A stretch of 64,000 nucleotides of DNA, taken from NCBI GenBank assembly GCA_038002745.1, contig JBBODD010000001.1:1922001-1986000 (forward strand), in the 5' to 3' direction. Source of the DNA: Bacillus sp. FSL H8-0547. Its GTDB lineage: Bacteria; Bacillota; Bacilli; Bacillales; Bacillaceae. Under the pieces are notes generated by a model. The model ran no database searches, was not told the DNA's origin, and worked only from the letters and a program-made list of their open reading frames with translations. Positions 51,915 through 61,652 of the stretch are shown here, in pieces; position 1 is the first letter of the stretch, and every line of letters starts with the position of its first letter. Position numbers and translations under genes: made by a program.

Positions 51915-52676
51915 TCACTCCGCCAGCTTCTCCAAATTGCCGTTCCGGTCCATTTTGAACTTTGTGGCCGGACGCTCTTCTTCTTCAAATAAGACAAGCT
52001 TTCTTGCACGGTTCATGATTTTCATGAGTGTTTCGTAATCTTCCTGCACCATGACGGTATCCTGCTCGAGCTGTGATACTTTTATGGCAAGATCCTGGTT
52101 TCGCATGGAAAGCTCGTAGTTCTCTCGCTTTAATCTCTCATTCTCAAGTTTGAGCGCATTTACGTGCTCGATTGACTGAGAATATGATTCTAGAAATGAA
52201 ATGACCTGGCTCATGGTCAGTTCGGCTGATGGTGAAGGCACAGAAGGCACAGAAGGTCTGCGGGCTGTAAATGGAATCTCATAAGTTTCTTCCATGTGCA
52301 CATCTTCCTGGTAGGCAGGGTGTGTCACAGCAGGCAGTTCTTCTTGTTCATAGACAGCCGTATGAATTTCTTCAGGTACAGGTACATTCTCAGTTTCAGG
52401 CGGAGAGTAGAGCAGCTGCTTTTTGGCGGGCTGTCCTTTTCCGGCTGCGCGCATTTTTTGCTTGCGCTGTTTTTTGGCAAGCTGAAGCGCTTTTTCATAG
52501 TTATGGCGGACAACGGCGTTCCAGCGGAATCCGCAGGCGGCCGACGTGCGGTTAAGCTTGTCTCCTACTTCTTCAAAGGCATTCAGCTGAGTGCTTCCTT
52601 CACGCACATGGCGGAGGACGGTTTCAGCCAATAACAGATCATCTTCTTCTGACCAGGCGTCTTGTCGCTGTTTCAT
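51915..52676 (-). CDS. rsfA: Prespore-specific regulator RsfA (YwfN)
   Basis: 253 residues. N-terminal Myb/SANT-like HTH ([20 protein letters not shown], then [20 protein letters not shown]), a Pro/Glu-rich middle, and a C-terminal coiled coil ([20 protein letters not shown] and [17 protein letters not shown]). RsfA modulates SigF-dependent prespore gene expression in B. subtilis. I chose ATG 52676 with GGGAG 9 nt upstream over TTG 52685. Convergent with lipL across the tandem array. Confidence 0.87.
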   Translation of the reverse strand: MKQRQDAWSEEDDLLLAETVLRHVREGSTQLNAFEEVGDKLNRTSAACGFRWNAVVRHNYEKALQLAKKQRKQKMRAAGKGQPAKKQLLYSPPETENVPVPEEIHTAVYEQEELPAVTHPAYQEDVHMEETYEIPFTARRPSVPSVPSPSAELTMSQVISFLESYSQSIEHVNALKLENERLKRENYELSMRNQDLAIKVSQLEQDTVMVQEDYETLMKIMNRARKLVLFEEEERPATKFKMDRNGNLEKLAE

Positions 52677-52883
52677 GTGTTCCAACTCCCTTAATAAAAG
52701 TGTAGATAGAATAATTTCTTAAGATGCGAAGCAGATAAAATGTGCATCCGCTTTTCATTAGATAAATAGTTGTGTATTTTCTTGTTACCATTCTGGCCAG
52801 ATTGGGCGGGTTTTATACAAAAACTTTACAAGGATAGTAGATTTTCTAAAAAGGAATTCTTTCTAGAAGTTATTTCCCCCGGC

Positions 52884-52912
52884 TTGCATTGGCGTTCAAA
52901 TAGCTGTAAAAT
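52884..52912 (+). promoter_or_regulatory. SigA promoter for DUF1450 gene
   Basis: TTGCAT, 17 nt, TAAAAT, 49 bp before the GTG start. Confidence 0.6.
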
Positions 52913-52961
52913 ACCAAATAGTGTTTGAACGTGATTCACAGAAGGAAAGGGTTGTAAGACA

Positions 52962-53186
52962 GTGGCAAATGAATTCAGAATATGCGACGATTGCCAGGCA
53001 ACCAACATGAAGACGTTGCTGCCGCGCCTGAAAAAAGTGGATCCTGATGCGAAAATTGACATCGGGTGCCAGTCATACTGCGGTCCAGGCAGAAAAAAAT
53101 CGTTTGCGTTTGTTAATAACCGTCCGCTATCAGCTCCGAATGAGGACGAGCTGATCGTTAAAATTGAAACAAAACTGAAGAAATAA
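52962..53186 (+). CDS. DUF1450 family protein (YuzB-like)
   Basis: 74 residues. CDDCQATNM near residue 8 and [20 protein letters not shown] near 36-55 give four Cys with the C-x-x-C ... C-x-x-x-C spacing of DUF1450, possibly metal or thioredoxin-like. GTG start with AAGGAAAGG upstream. Function unknown. A terminator follows the stop. Confidence 0.78.
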   Translation: MANEFRICDDCQATNMKTLLPRLKKVDPDAKIDIGCQSYCGPGRKKSFAFVNNRPLSAPNEDELIVKIETKLKK

Positions 53187-53187
53187 T

Positions 53188-53224
53188 ATCACCATTGGCA
53201 CATCCTGCAGTGGTGATTTTTTTA
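53188..53224 (+). terminator. Terminator after DUF1450 gene
   Basis: ATCACCA/TGGTGAT stem, 16-nt loop, TTTTTT. Confidence 0.72.
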
Positions 53225-53311
53225 TCGGATTCATTTTGAAAATAATGGTTGAAGCCATCATTTCCAAATCGATATAATGGATACAAGTCAAGATGGAAGA
53301 GGGAACTTTAA

Positions 53312-54613
53312 GTGGCCATTAGCGGAAAGCTTTCTGAGGAAAAAGTGTTTAAAGATCCGGTACACAGATACATCCATGTAAGGGACAAGCTGATTTGGGA
53401 TCTGATCGGAACGAAAGAGTTTCAAAGGCTCCGCAGGATCAGACAGCTCGGAACGACTTATCTTGTCTTCCACGGAGCAGAACACAGCCGGTTTAATCAT
53501 TCTTTGGGAGTCTATGAAATTGTGCGGAGAATCGTAGATGACGTGTTTAAAGGACGTCCTGAGTGGAATGATGACGACAGGCTTCTTTCGCTTTGCGCAG
53601 CCCTTCTGCACGATTTAGGGCACGGTCCGTTTTCGCATTCATTTGAAAAAGTGTTTCACATGGATCACGAAGTCTTTACACGGGAGATCCTGACGGGTGA
53701 TACGGAAGTGAATGCCGTCCTGCGCCAGATGGGAGACGATTTTCCGAAAAAGGTTGCCGAGGTTATCGGCAAAACGTATGAGAATAAGCAGGTTGTCAGC
53801 CTTATTTCAAGCCAGATTGACGCCGACCGGATGGATTACCTGCAGCGGGATGCTTATTTTACGGGAGTCAGCTACGGACATTTTGATATGGAGCGGATTC
53901 TCAGAGTCATGAGGCCGCGCGAAGATCAGGTGGTCATCAAGCAAAGCGGGATGCATGCTGTAGAAGATTACATTATGAGCAGGTACCAAATGTACTGGCA
54001 GGTGTATTTTCATCCTGTCACACGGAGTGCAGAGGTTATCCTGACAAAAATTCTCCACCGTGCGAAGCAGCTTCACAAAGACTACTACACATTCAGGCAG
54101 GACCCGGTTCACTTTTATTCTATTTTTGAAGAGGAAGTCACCACGGAGGATTATCTGAAGCTTGATGAGTCCGTTGTGATGTACTATTTCCAGCAGTGGC
54201 AGGAGGAAGCTGATCCGATCCTGAGCGACCTTTGCAGGAGGTTCATGAACCGTAACTTGTTTCAATATGCGGAGTTTAATCCTGCTGCAACAGTGGAAAT
54301 GAAGAAGCTGATGGAGCTTACAGCTTTGTTTAAAAAAGCAGGCATCGACCCTGACTATTATCTTGTAGTGGATTCATCGTCTGACCTTCCTTACGATTTT
54401 TACCGTCCGGGAGAGGAAGAGGAGCGTCTTCCGATTCATCTGCAGCTGCCAAACGGAGATTTGCGGGAGCTTTCCCGCCAGTCGGAGATTGTAGATGCGA
54501 TATCAGGGAAGCGCAGAACCGACCACAAGCTGTATTTTCCATTAGATCTCATAAAGGATATGTCATCAAAACGAACAGCGAAGAAACGGATTATGGAATT
54601 GCTGAATGTTTAG
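53312..54613 (+). CDS. ywfO: HD-domain phosphohydrolase YwfO
   Basis: 433 residues, same length as B. subtilis YwfO. HD metal site residues: HSRFNHSLGVYEIVRRIV, then HDLGHGPFSHSFEKVFHMDH, and QIDADRMDYLQRDAYFTG with the second Asp. Related to dGTPases; nucleotide triphosphohydrolase activity is the usual inference. GTG start after AGAGGG. C-terminal part is acidic (EEEERLPIHLQL) and ends in a basic segment. Confidence 0.88.
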   Translation: MAISGKLSEEKVFKDPVHRYIHVRDKLIWDLIGTKEFQRLRRIRQLGTTYLVFHGAEHSRFNHSLGVYEIVRRIVDDVFKGRPEWNDDDRLLSLCAALLHDLGHGPFSHSFEKVFHMDHEVFTREILTGDTEVNAVLRQMGDDFPKKVAEVIGKTYENKQVVSLISSQIDADRMDYLQRDAYFTGVSYGHFDMERILRVMRPREDQVVIKQSGMHAVEDYIMSRYQMYWQVYFHPVTRSAEVILTKILHRAKQLHKDYYTFRQDPVHFYSIFEEEVTTEDYLKLDESVVMYYFQQWQEEADPILSDLCRRFMNRNLFQYAEFNPAATVEMKKLMELTALFKKAGIDPDYYLVVDSSSDLPYDFYRPGEEEERLPIHLQLPNGDLRELSRQSEIVDAISGKRRTDHKLYFPLDLIKDMSSKRTAKKRIMELLNV

Positions 54614-54689
54614 GCCGGGAGCGGACCGCTTCAGTACACAATAAAAAGAGAGAGATACTGTGAAAATACAAGGTTAGGAGTGTTGGGGT

Positions 54690-55196
54690 TTGCTGAATGA
54701 ACACGCAAAGCTGATGAAGGTCTTTTCTTCTTCGGGTGAGATTACCGGGCGGAAAAAGCTGCAGAAGATGATCTACATAGCCAAAAAGATCAATCTTCCT
54801 TTTTATGAAAAATATGATTTTCACTTTTACGGACCATATTCAGAGGAACTGACACTAAGAATTGAAGAGCTCTGCAATCTCGGGTTTTTAAATGAAATGC
54901 ACGAGAAAAAAGGCGGGTATTTTCAGTACCGCTACTCCCTGACAGAGGCAGGCGAAGAGTTTCTTGCCAATTATGAGCCGGACATGCCGCCGATGCAGGA
55001 ATGCATGCAGGATTTAAACGGTCAGTCCGCCAGATTCCTCGAGCTTGTCTCGACCGTTCTGTACTTCGATTCCCTTGAAAAAGAGGAAGTAAAAGAAAAG
55101 GTCTTTACGCTTAAGAGCAAGCAGAAATATACAGAAGAAGAAATCAGCCAGGCGTATGAGTACATAGAGGCAATTCGTACGAAGGCTTTTCAATAG
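54690..55196 (+). CDS. ywgA: YwgA-family protein
   Basis: 168 residues, TTG start. Short helices (LMKVFSSSGEITGRKKLQKM) and a beta-helical core (KYDFHFYGPYSEELTLRIEEL, GGYFQYRYSLTEAGEEFL) match the YwgA family, which resembles a winged-helix/antitoxin-like fold. Followed by ywhB after a terminator, as in B. subtilis. Function unknown. Confidence 0.8.
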   Translation: MLNEHAKLMKVFSSSGEITGRKKLQKMIYIAKKINLPFYEKYDFHFYGPYSEELTLRIEELCNLGFLNEMHEKKGGYFQYRYSLTEAGEEFLANYEPDMPPMQECMQDLNGQSARFLELVSTVLYFDSLEKEEVKEKVFTLKSKQKYTEEEISQAYEYIEAIRTKAFQ

Positions 55197-55226
55197 AAAA
55201 TCCCCCGGGCTTTGCCGGGGGATTTT
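55197..55226 (+). terminator. Terminator after ywgA
   Basis: AAAATCCCCCGGGC/GCCGGGGGATTTT, loop TTT; GC-rich stem. Confidence 0.9.
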
Positions 55227-55288
55227 GTTTGGTTATTTAGCGGGATTTTCAAGCGATATAAGACTATGAACAACTGACAAAGTTATCA

Positions 55289-55409
55289 TCGGCAAGCGTA
55301 AGCGCCTAGATCCTCTGTCAGAACAAATCCGGCAAAAAAGGCGGGACCCGGACTTTTCTGCCGGATTCTTATCTGCCTATCGGAGCGGGTCTTGGCGCTT
55401 CCGCTTTTG
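55289..55409. repeat. Dispersed ~120-bp structured repeat, copy C
   Basis: 121 bp with the same terminal and internal pairing as copies A and B; the inner arm is AAATCCGGC...GCCGGATT, fully paired, where A and B have T for G. Like copy A it ends 3 bp before the stop codon of a minus-strand gene (ywhB). Confidence 0.85.
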
Positions 55410-55412
55410 TTA

Positions 55413-55598
55413 TTATTGATCACTAAGTCTCTTTCCGCCAACACCATAATGATTTTTGCTCATTTCTTCAATAAATACAGTGACTTTCTCGGCAGGAGCG
55501 CCTGTTGTTTCGGATACAGCTGCAGTTACCTTTTCGACTAATGCCTTTTTCTGGTCTTCTGTGCGGCCTTCAAGCATTTTTACAGTTACGTATGGCAT
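55413..55598 (-). CDS. ywhB: 4-Oxalocrotonate tautomerase family protein YwhB
   Basis: 61 residues. The catalytic Pro1 is exposed after Met removal (MPYVTVKMLEGRTEDQKKAL), and GAPAEKVTVFIEEMSKNHYGV completes the small homohexameric tautomerase fold. Physiological substrate unknown. A GGAGAG ribosome-binding site precedes ATG. Confidence 0.87.
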   Translation of the reverse strand: MPYVTVKMLEGRTEDQKKALVEKVTAAVSETTGAPAEKVTVFIEEMSKNHYGVGGKRLSDQ

Positions 55599-55683
55599 GT
55601 TACACTCTCCTTTTTGTATTCTAGCTGGATTCTTCTATAGTATACTTGAAGGAGAATAGAATGTTTAGCGAGGAGAATGATTG

Positions 55684-56346
55684 GTGGAATTTTTGGCGTT
55701 TGAATTGGAGCTCATTCCGTACGTTGTGATTGTGCTTGCGATTGCGTTTTCGGTGCATGAGTTTGCCCATGCGTATGTGGCCTTTAAATTTGGAGATCCT
55801 ACTGCAAAGAATCAGGGAAGGCTGACCCTGTCGCCGCTGAAGCATCTTGATCCGATCGGGACGATCCTGATTTTTATTGCCGGCTTCGGATGGGCGAGGC
55901 CGGTTCCGGTCAACCGGTTTTATTTTAAAAAGCCGCGGCTTGCCGGAATACTCGTATCGGCTGCCGGGCCCCTCAGCAATTTGCTCGTCGCTTTTATTGG
56001 CCTGGCGTTATGGTATATACTTTTAAGTACAGGGGTTTTGACCGGTTTGTCATCAGGTATGGCAGAAAGTCTGGAGCAGTTTTTTAACATCCTTGTGGGA
56101 TTAAATATTACCCTGTTCATTTTCAATCTGTTTCCGTTTCCGCCGCTTGACGGATACCGGATCCTTGAAGATCTGGCGCCTTCGCGCATCCGGGCGAAAA
56201 TGACGCAGTTTGAAAACTACGGGATTGTCGTCTTTTTGATTTTAGTTTTGACACCGCTTGGCAAGTACACGATTTATCCTGTTTTTGATTTCGGCAGAGA
56301 AGCTGTTATGACTGTCTTTTATACAATACTCACCCCGTTTTTCTAG
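55684..56346 (+). CDS. ywhC: Site-2-type zinc metalloprotease (M50, YwhC)
   Basis: 220 residues. Zinc-binding HEFAH in AFSVHEFAHAYVAF (helix 1) and the third ligand region NLFPFPPLDGYRILEDLAP are both present, plus about six membrane helices. Probably an intramembrane protease; B. subtilis YwhC is the equivalent. GTG at 55684 has GAGGAG 8 nt upstream; TTG at 55681 is possible. It starts the ywhC-ywhD pair. Confidence 0.88.
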   Translation: MEFLAFELELIPYVVIVLAIAFSVHEFAHAYVAFKFGDPTAKNQGRLTLSPLKHLDPIGTILIFIAGFGWARPVPVNRFYFKKPRLAGILVSAAGPLSNLLVAFIGLALWYILLSTGVLTGLSSGMAESLEQFFNILVGLNITLFIFNLFPFPPLDGYRILEDLAPSRIRAKMTQFENYGIVVFLILVLTPLGKYTIYPVFDFGREAVMTVFYTILTPFF

Positions 56347-56358
56347 GAGGTTATTTTA

Positions 56359-56874
56359 ATGGAGCAAGATAAGAAAAAGAAAAAGGTCGCGTTTAATATT
56401 ATTAAGAACGATCCCACTGACGGCCACGGCGGCTACGGGGTCGGTGCACTGAGCCTTGAGAATATTTCGCCTGTCTTTATAGATGTAAATGAAGGGGAAG
56501 CTTTTGTCGACATCGGTGCGATGCATGCGAGAAGCACGGTTGAAAAGGGCATTAAGTTTCTTCCGAACAAGGAAGATGTGCCGAACGGAAAGCCGTTCTG
56601 GCTCGTATGGGTGACCATTGACCGCAAAGCGGAAGGGCCGTACTACGCTGGTGTAACGGCTTGTGAAATGACGGTCGACCGTGAAATCAGAAGGGGCTAT
56701 AAGTCGCTGCCTGAACACGTAAACAAGATGGATAAATCCCTTAAGCGCCATATTATGGTTGATCACATGGATGCACCTTCTAAAGGGGTTTTGATGAACT
56801 TTTTGAAAAACCATAACGCAGACATGTGGAACAACTCCGGTGCGGAGCTGAAAACAGGGCTCGGAGAATCGTGA
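56359..56874 (+). CDS. ywhD: YwhD-family protein
   Basis: 171 residues. VAFNIIKNDPTDGHGGYGVG, IGAMHARSTVEKGIKFLPNK and GYKSLPEHVNKMDKSLKRHI are conserved in the Bacillaceae-specific YwhD family. Soluble, function unknown. It follows ywhC by 12 bp with an AGGAGG ribosome-binding site and ends before a bidirectional terminator. Confidence 0.88.
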   Translation: MEQDKKKKKVAFNIIKNDPTDGHGGYGVGALSLENISPVFIDVNEGEAFVDIGAMHARSTVEKGIKFLPNKEDVPNGKPFWLVWVTIDRKAEGPYYAGVTACEMTVDREIRRGYKSLPEHVNKMDKSLKRHIMVDHMDAPSKGVLMNFLKNHNADMWNNSGAELKTGLGES

Positions 56875-56957
56875 CAATCCTGTGACGTTCCTGTGAACAA
56901 ATTGTCAAATTCTTTCGATTTTAGTAAACTGAAGATAGCTTATAAAGCTAGGACACG

Positions 56958-56991
56958 AAAAACCCCGGACCATGGGCGGTCCGGGGTTTTT
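56958..56991. terminator. Bidirectional terminator between ywhD and pbpG
   Basis: AAAAACCCCGGACC/GGTCCGGGGTTTTT, loop ATGGGC. Confidence 0.9.
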
Positions 56992-57014
56992 CATCTTTTA
57001 GGGGCGGCTGCTGC

Positions 57015-59081
57015 CTAGTCCCACCATTTCCATACATTTTTGTACCACGTTTCTTCCTGCTTTTCTTCACCTTTTTGAGGACTGCTGTTCCCGTCTTCTA
57101 AGTGATCAGTGCAATATTCCGTCGGCTCTGTGCCTTTTACGAAATAAGCGAATCTCTTAGTAGGACAGTTGTCAGATGCGAGCTTGCCTGTCTTCGGATT
57201 GATGTAGACGCCGATGACGCCTTTTGGAGGGGAGAAAGCCTTCACGGACTCATCCTTCAGCGCTTCTTCCATAAACCCGGCCCAAATATCCTTGGCATAG
57301 CTGCGTTCTGCTACTGCATCGATTGTCTGGTCTTTATCGTAGCCTGTCCAGACACCTGCAACAAGCTGCGGGGCATAGCCGATCATCCAGCTGTCGGTCT
57401 TTGTCGTACCGGATTTTCCTGCATATTCCCGCGAAAGCTTCGGGATGATGGCATGGCCGGTAACGGATGTATAATCATTCAGCTGCTCATCAAACATTCC
57501 AGTCATCAAATGGGATGTGACAAAGGCTGCTTCTGCGTTCAGTACTTGTTCACCTGTTTTTTCCTTCTGGTAAATAACGTTTCCTTCTGCATCTTCCACT
57601 CTTTTAATGAAAGAAGGCTCGATTTGCTTGCCGCCGTTTGCAAGCATCCCGTATCCGCCGACCATTTCAGAAAGTTTTACGGGAGACGTGCCTAATGCAA
57701 GGGACGGCACCTTCTGCAGCCTGCTTGTAATGCCCAGTGCTTTTGATGTATCAATCAGTTCATTCATGCCAAGGAAAAGGTGTGTTTTCACAGCATAGAT
57801 GTTGTCTGAAAGTGCAATGGCCTGTGCAAGCGTAATATCGCCGTCTGCATAATAGCCATTATAGTTGCTTGGCTTGTAAACCGATTTGCCGTCCTCAAAT
57901 TTGAACGTATACGGTTCGCTTTTCAGCAGGGTAGAAGGGGTGAACCCTTTGTTCACTGCGGCATAATAGAGAAACGGCTTCATAGTCGAACCAGGCTGTC
58001 TCTTAGCCTGCGTAGCCCTGTTGAAGGGGCTTGCTGAATAGTCTCTTCCGCCGATCAGCGCCTTTACCTGCCCCGTTTTCGGGTCCATGGCCATAAAGCC
58101 TGCCTGGATGGCTGAGTCTTCATCAATGATGTCCGCCATCTTCTGCTCCGCCATTTTTTGCATCTCAAGATCGAGGGTTGTGAAAATCCGCAATCCCCGC
58201 GTTTCAATTGTGACTCTGTCAAGGTTGAGCTTTTCAGACAGCTCTTTCATGACAGCATCCTGGAAATACGGGGCTGATTCGGGTGCTTTGACAGCTTCGA
58301 CTGCTCTGTATTTTAATGGCTCATTATAGGCTTTATCTGCTTCTGCCTGAGAGATCAGCTCTTGGTTCACCATCGTTTTCAGGATCAGTTCCTGCCTGCT
58401 TTTCGCACGCTCCTGATTGTCAAAAGGAGAATAAGAGCCTGGGGCTTTAGGGATTCCTGCAAGCATTGATGCTTCAGCCAGGGATAATTCTGCGGCCGTT
58501 TTGTCAAAATAATACCTGGCGGCAGCTTCAGCTCCGTATGCCCCGTGTCCGTAGTAAATTGTATTTAAATAGCCTTCCAGAATTTCTTCTTTGCTGTAAT
58601 TCAGCTCAAGGCGTATGGTGTAAAACGCTTCTGACAATTTTCGCTTCCATGTTTTATCGTGTCCAAGATAAAGGTTCCGTGCGTATTGCTGGGTAATGGT
58701 GCTCGCCCCCTGAACCTTTGCCATCGCTTTTAAGTCTGCTATCGCAGCACCGGCAATCCGTTTATAGTCAAACCCGTGATGACTGTAAAAGTGCCTGTCC
58801 TCGACGGCCACTGTCGCTGCCAGCAGGGAAGGGGACATTTCTTCGAGATTCACCCAGTACCGTTTGCCGCCGTGGTGGGTCCTTGCAATCTCAGACCCGT
58901 CACCTGCATACATAATGGAAGACTGCTGAACGGCCAGGGAAGGAGCACCCTGCCATTTAGCTGTAAGCATGATGGTGCCGAGCAAGACTGACCCTGTAAA
59001 AATGGCAATAAGACTGATAAAAAAAGCAGCTCGTACGGCTTTGATAGTTATGCGCATTCTCCGCGGCGTCATAACCTCCAT
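57015..59081 (-). CDS. pbpG: Penicillin-binding protein 2d (class A)
   Basis: 688 residues, bifunctional. N-terminal anchor (AAFFISLIAIFTGSVLLGTI), glycosyltransferase domain with EDRHFYSHHGFDYKR, QGASTITQQYARNLYLG and the conserved GYLNTIYYGHGAYGAEAA, then the transpeptidase domain with the active-site Ser in KRQPGSTMKPFLYY (STMK), SDN and KSGTT. It polymerises and cross-links peptidoglycan; in B. subtilis PbpG is expressed in the forespore under SigF. ATG 59081 follows GAGGTGGGG; the upstream in-frame Met (59129) has no ribosome-binding site. Confidence 0.94.
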   Translation of the reverse strand: MEVMTPRRMRITIKAVRAAFFISLIAIFTGSVLLGTIMLTAKWQGAPSLAVQQSSIMYAGDGSEIARTHHGGKRYWVNLEEMSPSLLAATVAVEDRHFYSHHGFDYKRIAGAAIADLKAMAKVQGASTITQQYARNLYLGHDKTWKRKLSEAFYTIRLELNYSKEEILEGYLNTIYYGHGAYGAEAAARYYFDKTAAELSLAEASMLAGIPKAPGSYSPFDNQERAKSRQELILKTMVNQELISQAEADKAYNEPLKYRAVEAVKAPESAPYFQDAVMKELSEKLNLDRVTIETRGLRIFTTLDLEMQKMAEQKMADIIDEDSAIQAGFMAMDPKTGQVKALIGGRDYSASPFNRATQAKRQPGSTMKPFLYYAAVNKGFTPSTLLKSEPYTFKFEDGKSVYKPSNYNGYYADGDITLAQAIALSDNIYAVKTHLFLGMNELIDTSKALGITSRLQKVPSLALGTSPVKLSEMVGGYGMLANGGKQIEPSFIKRVEDAEGNVIYQKEKTGEQVLNAEAAFVTSHLMTGMFDEQLNDYTSVTGHAIIPKLSREYAGKSGTTKTDSWMIGYAPQLVAGVWTGYDKDQTIDAVAERSYAKDIWAGFMEEALKDESVKAFSPPKGVIGVYINPKTGKLASDNCPTKRFAYFVKGTEPTEYCTDHLEDGNSSPQKGEEKQEETWYKNVWKWWD

Positions 59082-59193
59082 GTTCCCCACCTCATTTCTG
59101 CATCTTTTCGGAATACGTGAAACCCGCATCCTTTCCTGTTAATCAGTATGAGAAAATCTCAGTCTTTTTAAACCTTTTCTATTAAAATTCTTC

Positions 59194-59221
59194 TTGCAAT
59201 TTTGCTAGATTCATCTATACT
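59194..59221 (+). promoter_or_regulatory. Promoter for speE-speB
   Basis: TTGCAA, 16 nt, TATACT, about 107 bp before the speE ATG. Confidence 0.55.
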
Positions 59222-59328
59222 TTTCCGTGAGGTTTTGAACTCGAAATTTGGCGAATCAGAATGACCGATTAGGGAATAATCGTTACTGTAGCTTTAAAAG
59301 AAACTATATATAGAAAGGAAGTTTTAAA

Positions 59329-60159
59329 ATGGGAGGACATTGGTTTACAGAAAAACAAACCGAAAACTTCGGTATTACAATTAAAATTAACCGCACTTTA
59401 CATACAGAGCAGACAGAATTCCAGAAGCTTGACATGGTCGAAACAGAAGAGTGGGGCAACATGCTTCTTTTGGACGGCATGGTTATGACGTCACAGGTGG
59501 ACGAGTTCGTCTACCATGAAATGGTTGCTCACGTACCGCTGTTCACTCATCCAAATCCTGAAAACGTTCTTGTTGTAGGCGGAGGAGACGGCGGGGTTAT
59601 CCGTGAAATCATGAAGCACCCAGGCGTGAAAAAAGCGACGCTTGTTGATATCGACGGAAAAGTGATCGAGTACTCTAAAAAGTACCTGCCTGAAATTGCC
59701 GGAGAGCTTGAAAATGAGCGCGTAGAGGTTAAAGTAGGCGACGGATTTATGCACATCGCAGAGAGCAATAACGAATACGACGTGATCATGGTTGATTCTA
59801 CAGAGCCTGTAGGGCCTGCTGTGAACCTTTTCTCTAAAGGCTTCTATGCTGGAATTTCAAAAGCGCTTAAAGAAGACGGCATCTTTGTTGCACAGTCAGA
59901 CAACCCTTGGTTCACGCCTGACCTGATCCGCAACGTGCAGCGTGACGTTAAGGAAATTTTCCCGATTACCCGTCTTTACACAGCAAACATCCCGACATAC
60001 CCAAGCGGACTTTGGACGTTCACACTTGGATCGAAAAAATATGATCCGCTTGAAGTAAGCGAAGACCGCTTCCATGAGATCGAAACGAAGTATTACACAA
60101 AAGAGCTTCATAAAGCAGCGTTTGTCCTGCCGAAATTTGTAGCAGATCTTATCAAATAA
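59329..60159 (+). CDS. speE: Spermidine synthase
   Basis: 276 residues. SAM-like cofactor loop [19 protein letters not shown], the acidic [16 protein letters not shown] gate and [10 protein letters not shown] substrate loop are all present. Catalyses aminopropyl transfer from decarboxylated SAM to putrescine. Start after AGGAAGT. It precedes the agmatinase gene by 16 bp in an operon, so arginine-derived putrescine can be used at once. Confidence 0.95.
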   Translation: MGGHWFTEKQTENFGITIKINRTLHTEQTEFQKLDMVETEEWGNMLLLDGMVMTSQVDEFVYHEMVAHVPLFTHPNPENVLVVGGGDGGVIREIMKHPGVKKATLVDIDGKVIEYSKKYLPEIAGELENERVEVKVGDGFMHIAESNNEYDVIMVDSTEPVGPAVNLFSKGFYAGISKALKEDGIFVAQSDNPWFTPDLIRNVQRDVKEIFPITRLYTANIPTYPSGLWTFTLGSKKYDPLEVSEDRFHEIETKYYTKELHKAAFVLPKFVADLIK

Positions 60160-60175
60160 TCAGGAGGAAACACAA

Positions 60176-61057
60176 ATGCGATTTGATGAAGCCTATTCAG
60201 GCAACGTTTTTATTAAAAGCCACCCGACATTCGAAGACAGCGAAGCCGTTCTGTACGGCATGCCGATGGACTGGACGGTCAGCTACCGTCCAGGCTCCAG
60301 GTTCGGTCCGACGCGCATCCGCGAAGTGTCTATCGGTCTTGAAGAATACAGCGCGTATTTAGACCGCGAGCTTGAGGAAGTAAAATACTTTGATGCAGGT
60401 GACATTCCGCTTCCGTTTGGAAATGCGCAGCGCAGCCTTGATATCATTGAAGACTTCATTGATAAACTACTGGCGGAGGATAAGTTCCCGCTTGGCATGG
60501 GCGGAGAACATCTCGTTTCCTGGCCGGTCATTAAAGCAATGTATAAAAAATATCCGGACCTTGCGATCATCCATATGGATGCCCATACAGATCTTCGTGA
60601 AGAGTACGAAGGAGAGCCTCTTTCCCACTCAACGCCGATCCGCAAAGCAGCCAATCTGATCGGACCGTCAAATGTGTATTCATTCGGGATCCGTTCAGGC
60701 ATGAAGGAAGAATTTCAGTGGGCAAAGGAAAACGGCATGCACATCTCGAAATTCGAAGTGCTGGAGCCGCTGAAGGAAATCCTTCCGACTCTTTCCGGAC
60801 GTCCGGTTTATGTCACAATCGACATCGATGTTCTTGATCCGGCACATGCACCTGGAACGGGAACTGTTGATGCCGGCGGGATTACATCAAGAGAACTGCT
60901 TGCTTCCATTCATGCGATTGCAGGCTCGGACATTCATGTTGTCGGTGCAGACCTCGTAGAAGTCGCGCCTATCTATGACAACTCTGAACAGACGGCCAAT
61001 ACAGCAAGCAAACTGATCCGTGAAATGATTTTAGGCTGGGTGCAAAAGCGCCCGTAA
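60176..61057 (+). CDS. speB: Agmatinase
   Basis: 293 residues, ureohydrolase fold. Mn-binding motifs: MGGEHLVSWP (109-112 GGEH), MDAHTDLR (135-139) and DIDVLDPAHAPGTG. It converts agmatine to putrescine and urea, supplying speE. ATG follows AGGAGG. Terminator right after the stop. Confidence 0.94.
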   Translation: MRFDEAYSGNVFIKSHPTFEDSEAVLYGMPMDWTVSYRPGSRFGPTRIREVSIGLEEYSAYLDRELEEVKYFDAGDIPLPFGNAQRSLDIIEDFIDKLLAEDKFPLGMGGEHLVSWPVIKAMYKKYPDLAIIHMDAHTDLREEYEGEPLSHSTPIRKAANLIGPSNVYSFGIRSGMKEEFQWAKENGMHISKFEVLEPLKEILPTLSGRPVYVTIDIDVLDPAHAPGTGTVDAGGITSRELLASIHAIAGSDIHVVGADLVEVAPIYDNSEQTANTASKLIREMILGWVQKRP

Positions 61058-61060
61058 TGA

Positions 61061-61093
61061 GAAAAGCTCCAGTTCAAAACTGGAGCTTTTTCA
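61061..61093 (+). terminator. Terminator after speB
   Basis: GAAAAGCTCCAGTT/AACTGGAGCTTTTTC, loop CAAA. Confidence 0.9.
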
Positions 61094-61150
61094 TTTTTGG
61101 GTATAAATGACCCCAGAACGTCAACGATGATAACTACTACTTGCCTTCTA

Positions 61151-61179
61151 TTGAATTTTCTGCCCGAAATCTTTATACT
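61151..61179 (+). promoter_or_regulatory. SigA promoter for ywiB-argS
   Basis: TTGAAT, 17 nt, TATACT, 42 bp before the ywiB ATG. Confidence 0.75.
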
Positions 61180-61220
61180 GGATAAGTTAATAGCGGATAC
61201 TTTTATAAGGATGTGTGACA

Positions 61221-61652
61221 ATGACGGCAAGCAAACCAGTTCAAGTGATCGTAAAAACGGAGATCAATCAGGGCGGGGACACAGAAAACCTGGAGCTTTT
61301 TACTTCCGGCGAACACTATGTAAAAAACAACGCCTCCTATTTAAGCTATCACGAGGAACACGAGTACGGAAAAGTAAAAACGGTCGTCAAATTCAGGGAT
61401 GATGAAGTGTTTATTATGAGGTCCGGGGCCGTCTCCATGAAGCAGCGCTTTGTAAAAGATGTGGACACCATGACAAACTACAGGACGCAGTTCGGGGAAC
61501 TCAGGCTTGAAACGTGGACAAAAACCATTTCTGTCAGGATGACTGACGGGAACGCAGGCGGCATCATCCGTGTTCAATATGAACTTCAAATCGGCGAAGA
61601 AGATTCGCATTCACATATGTTAACGATCATGTTTAGGGAGGAAAAAGGATGA
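61221..61652 (+). CDS. ywiB: YwiB-family protein (DUF1934)
   Basis: 143 residues. [20 protein letters not shown] and [20 protein letters not shown] plus [10 protein letters not shown] match the DUF1934/YwiB lipocalin-like beta-barrel family. It starts at ATG 61221 after AAGGA (not the upstream GTG 61215). It overlaps argS by 4 bp, so the two are coupled. Function unknown; the strict link to argS is conserved in Bacillus. Confidence 0.85.
   Translation: MTASKPVQVIVKTEINQGGDTENLELFTSGEHYVKNNASYLSYHEEHEYGKVKTVVKFRDDEVFIMRSGAVSMKQRFVKDVDTMTNYRTQFGELRLETWTKTISVRMTDGNAGGIIRVQYELQIGEEDSHSHMLTIMFREEKG

Noticed and set aside
61057-61221. T-box leader for argS/ywiB
   Set aside because: The interval between the speB terminator and ywiB is too short and holds only a promoter; no specifier loop, T-box sequence or antiterminator is visible.
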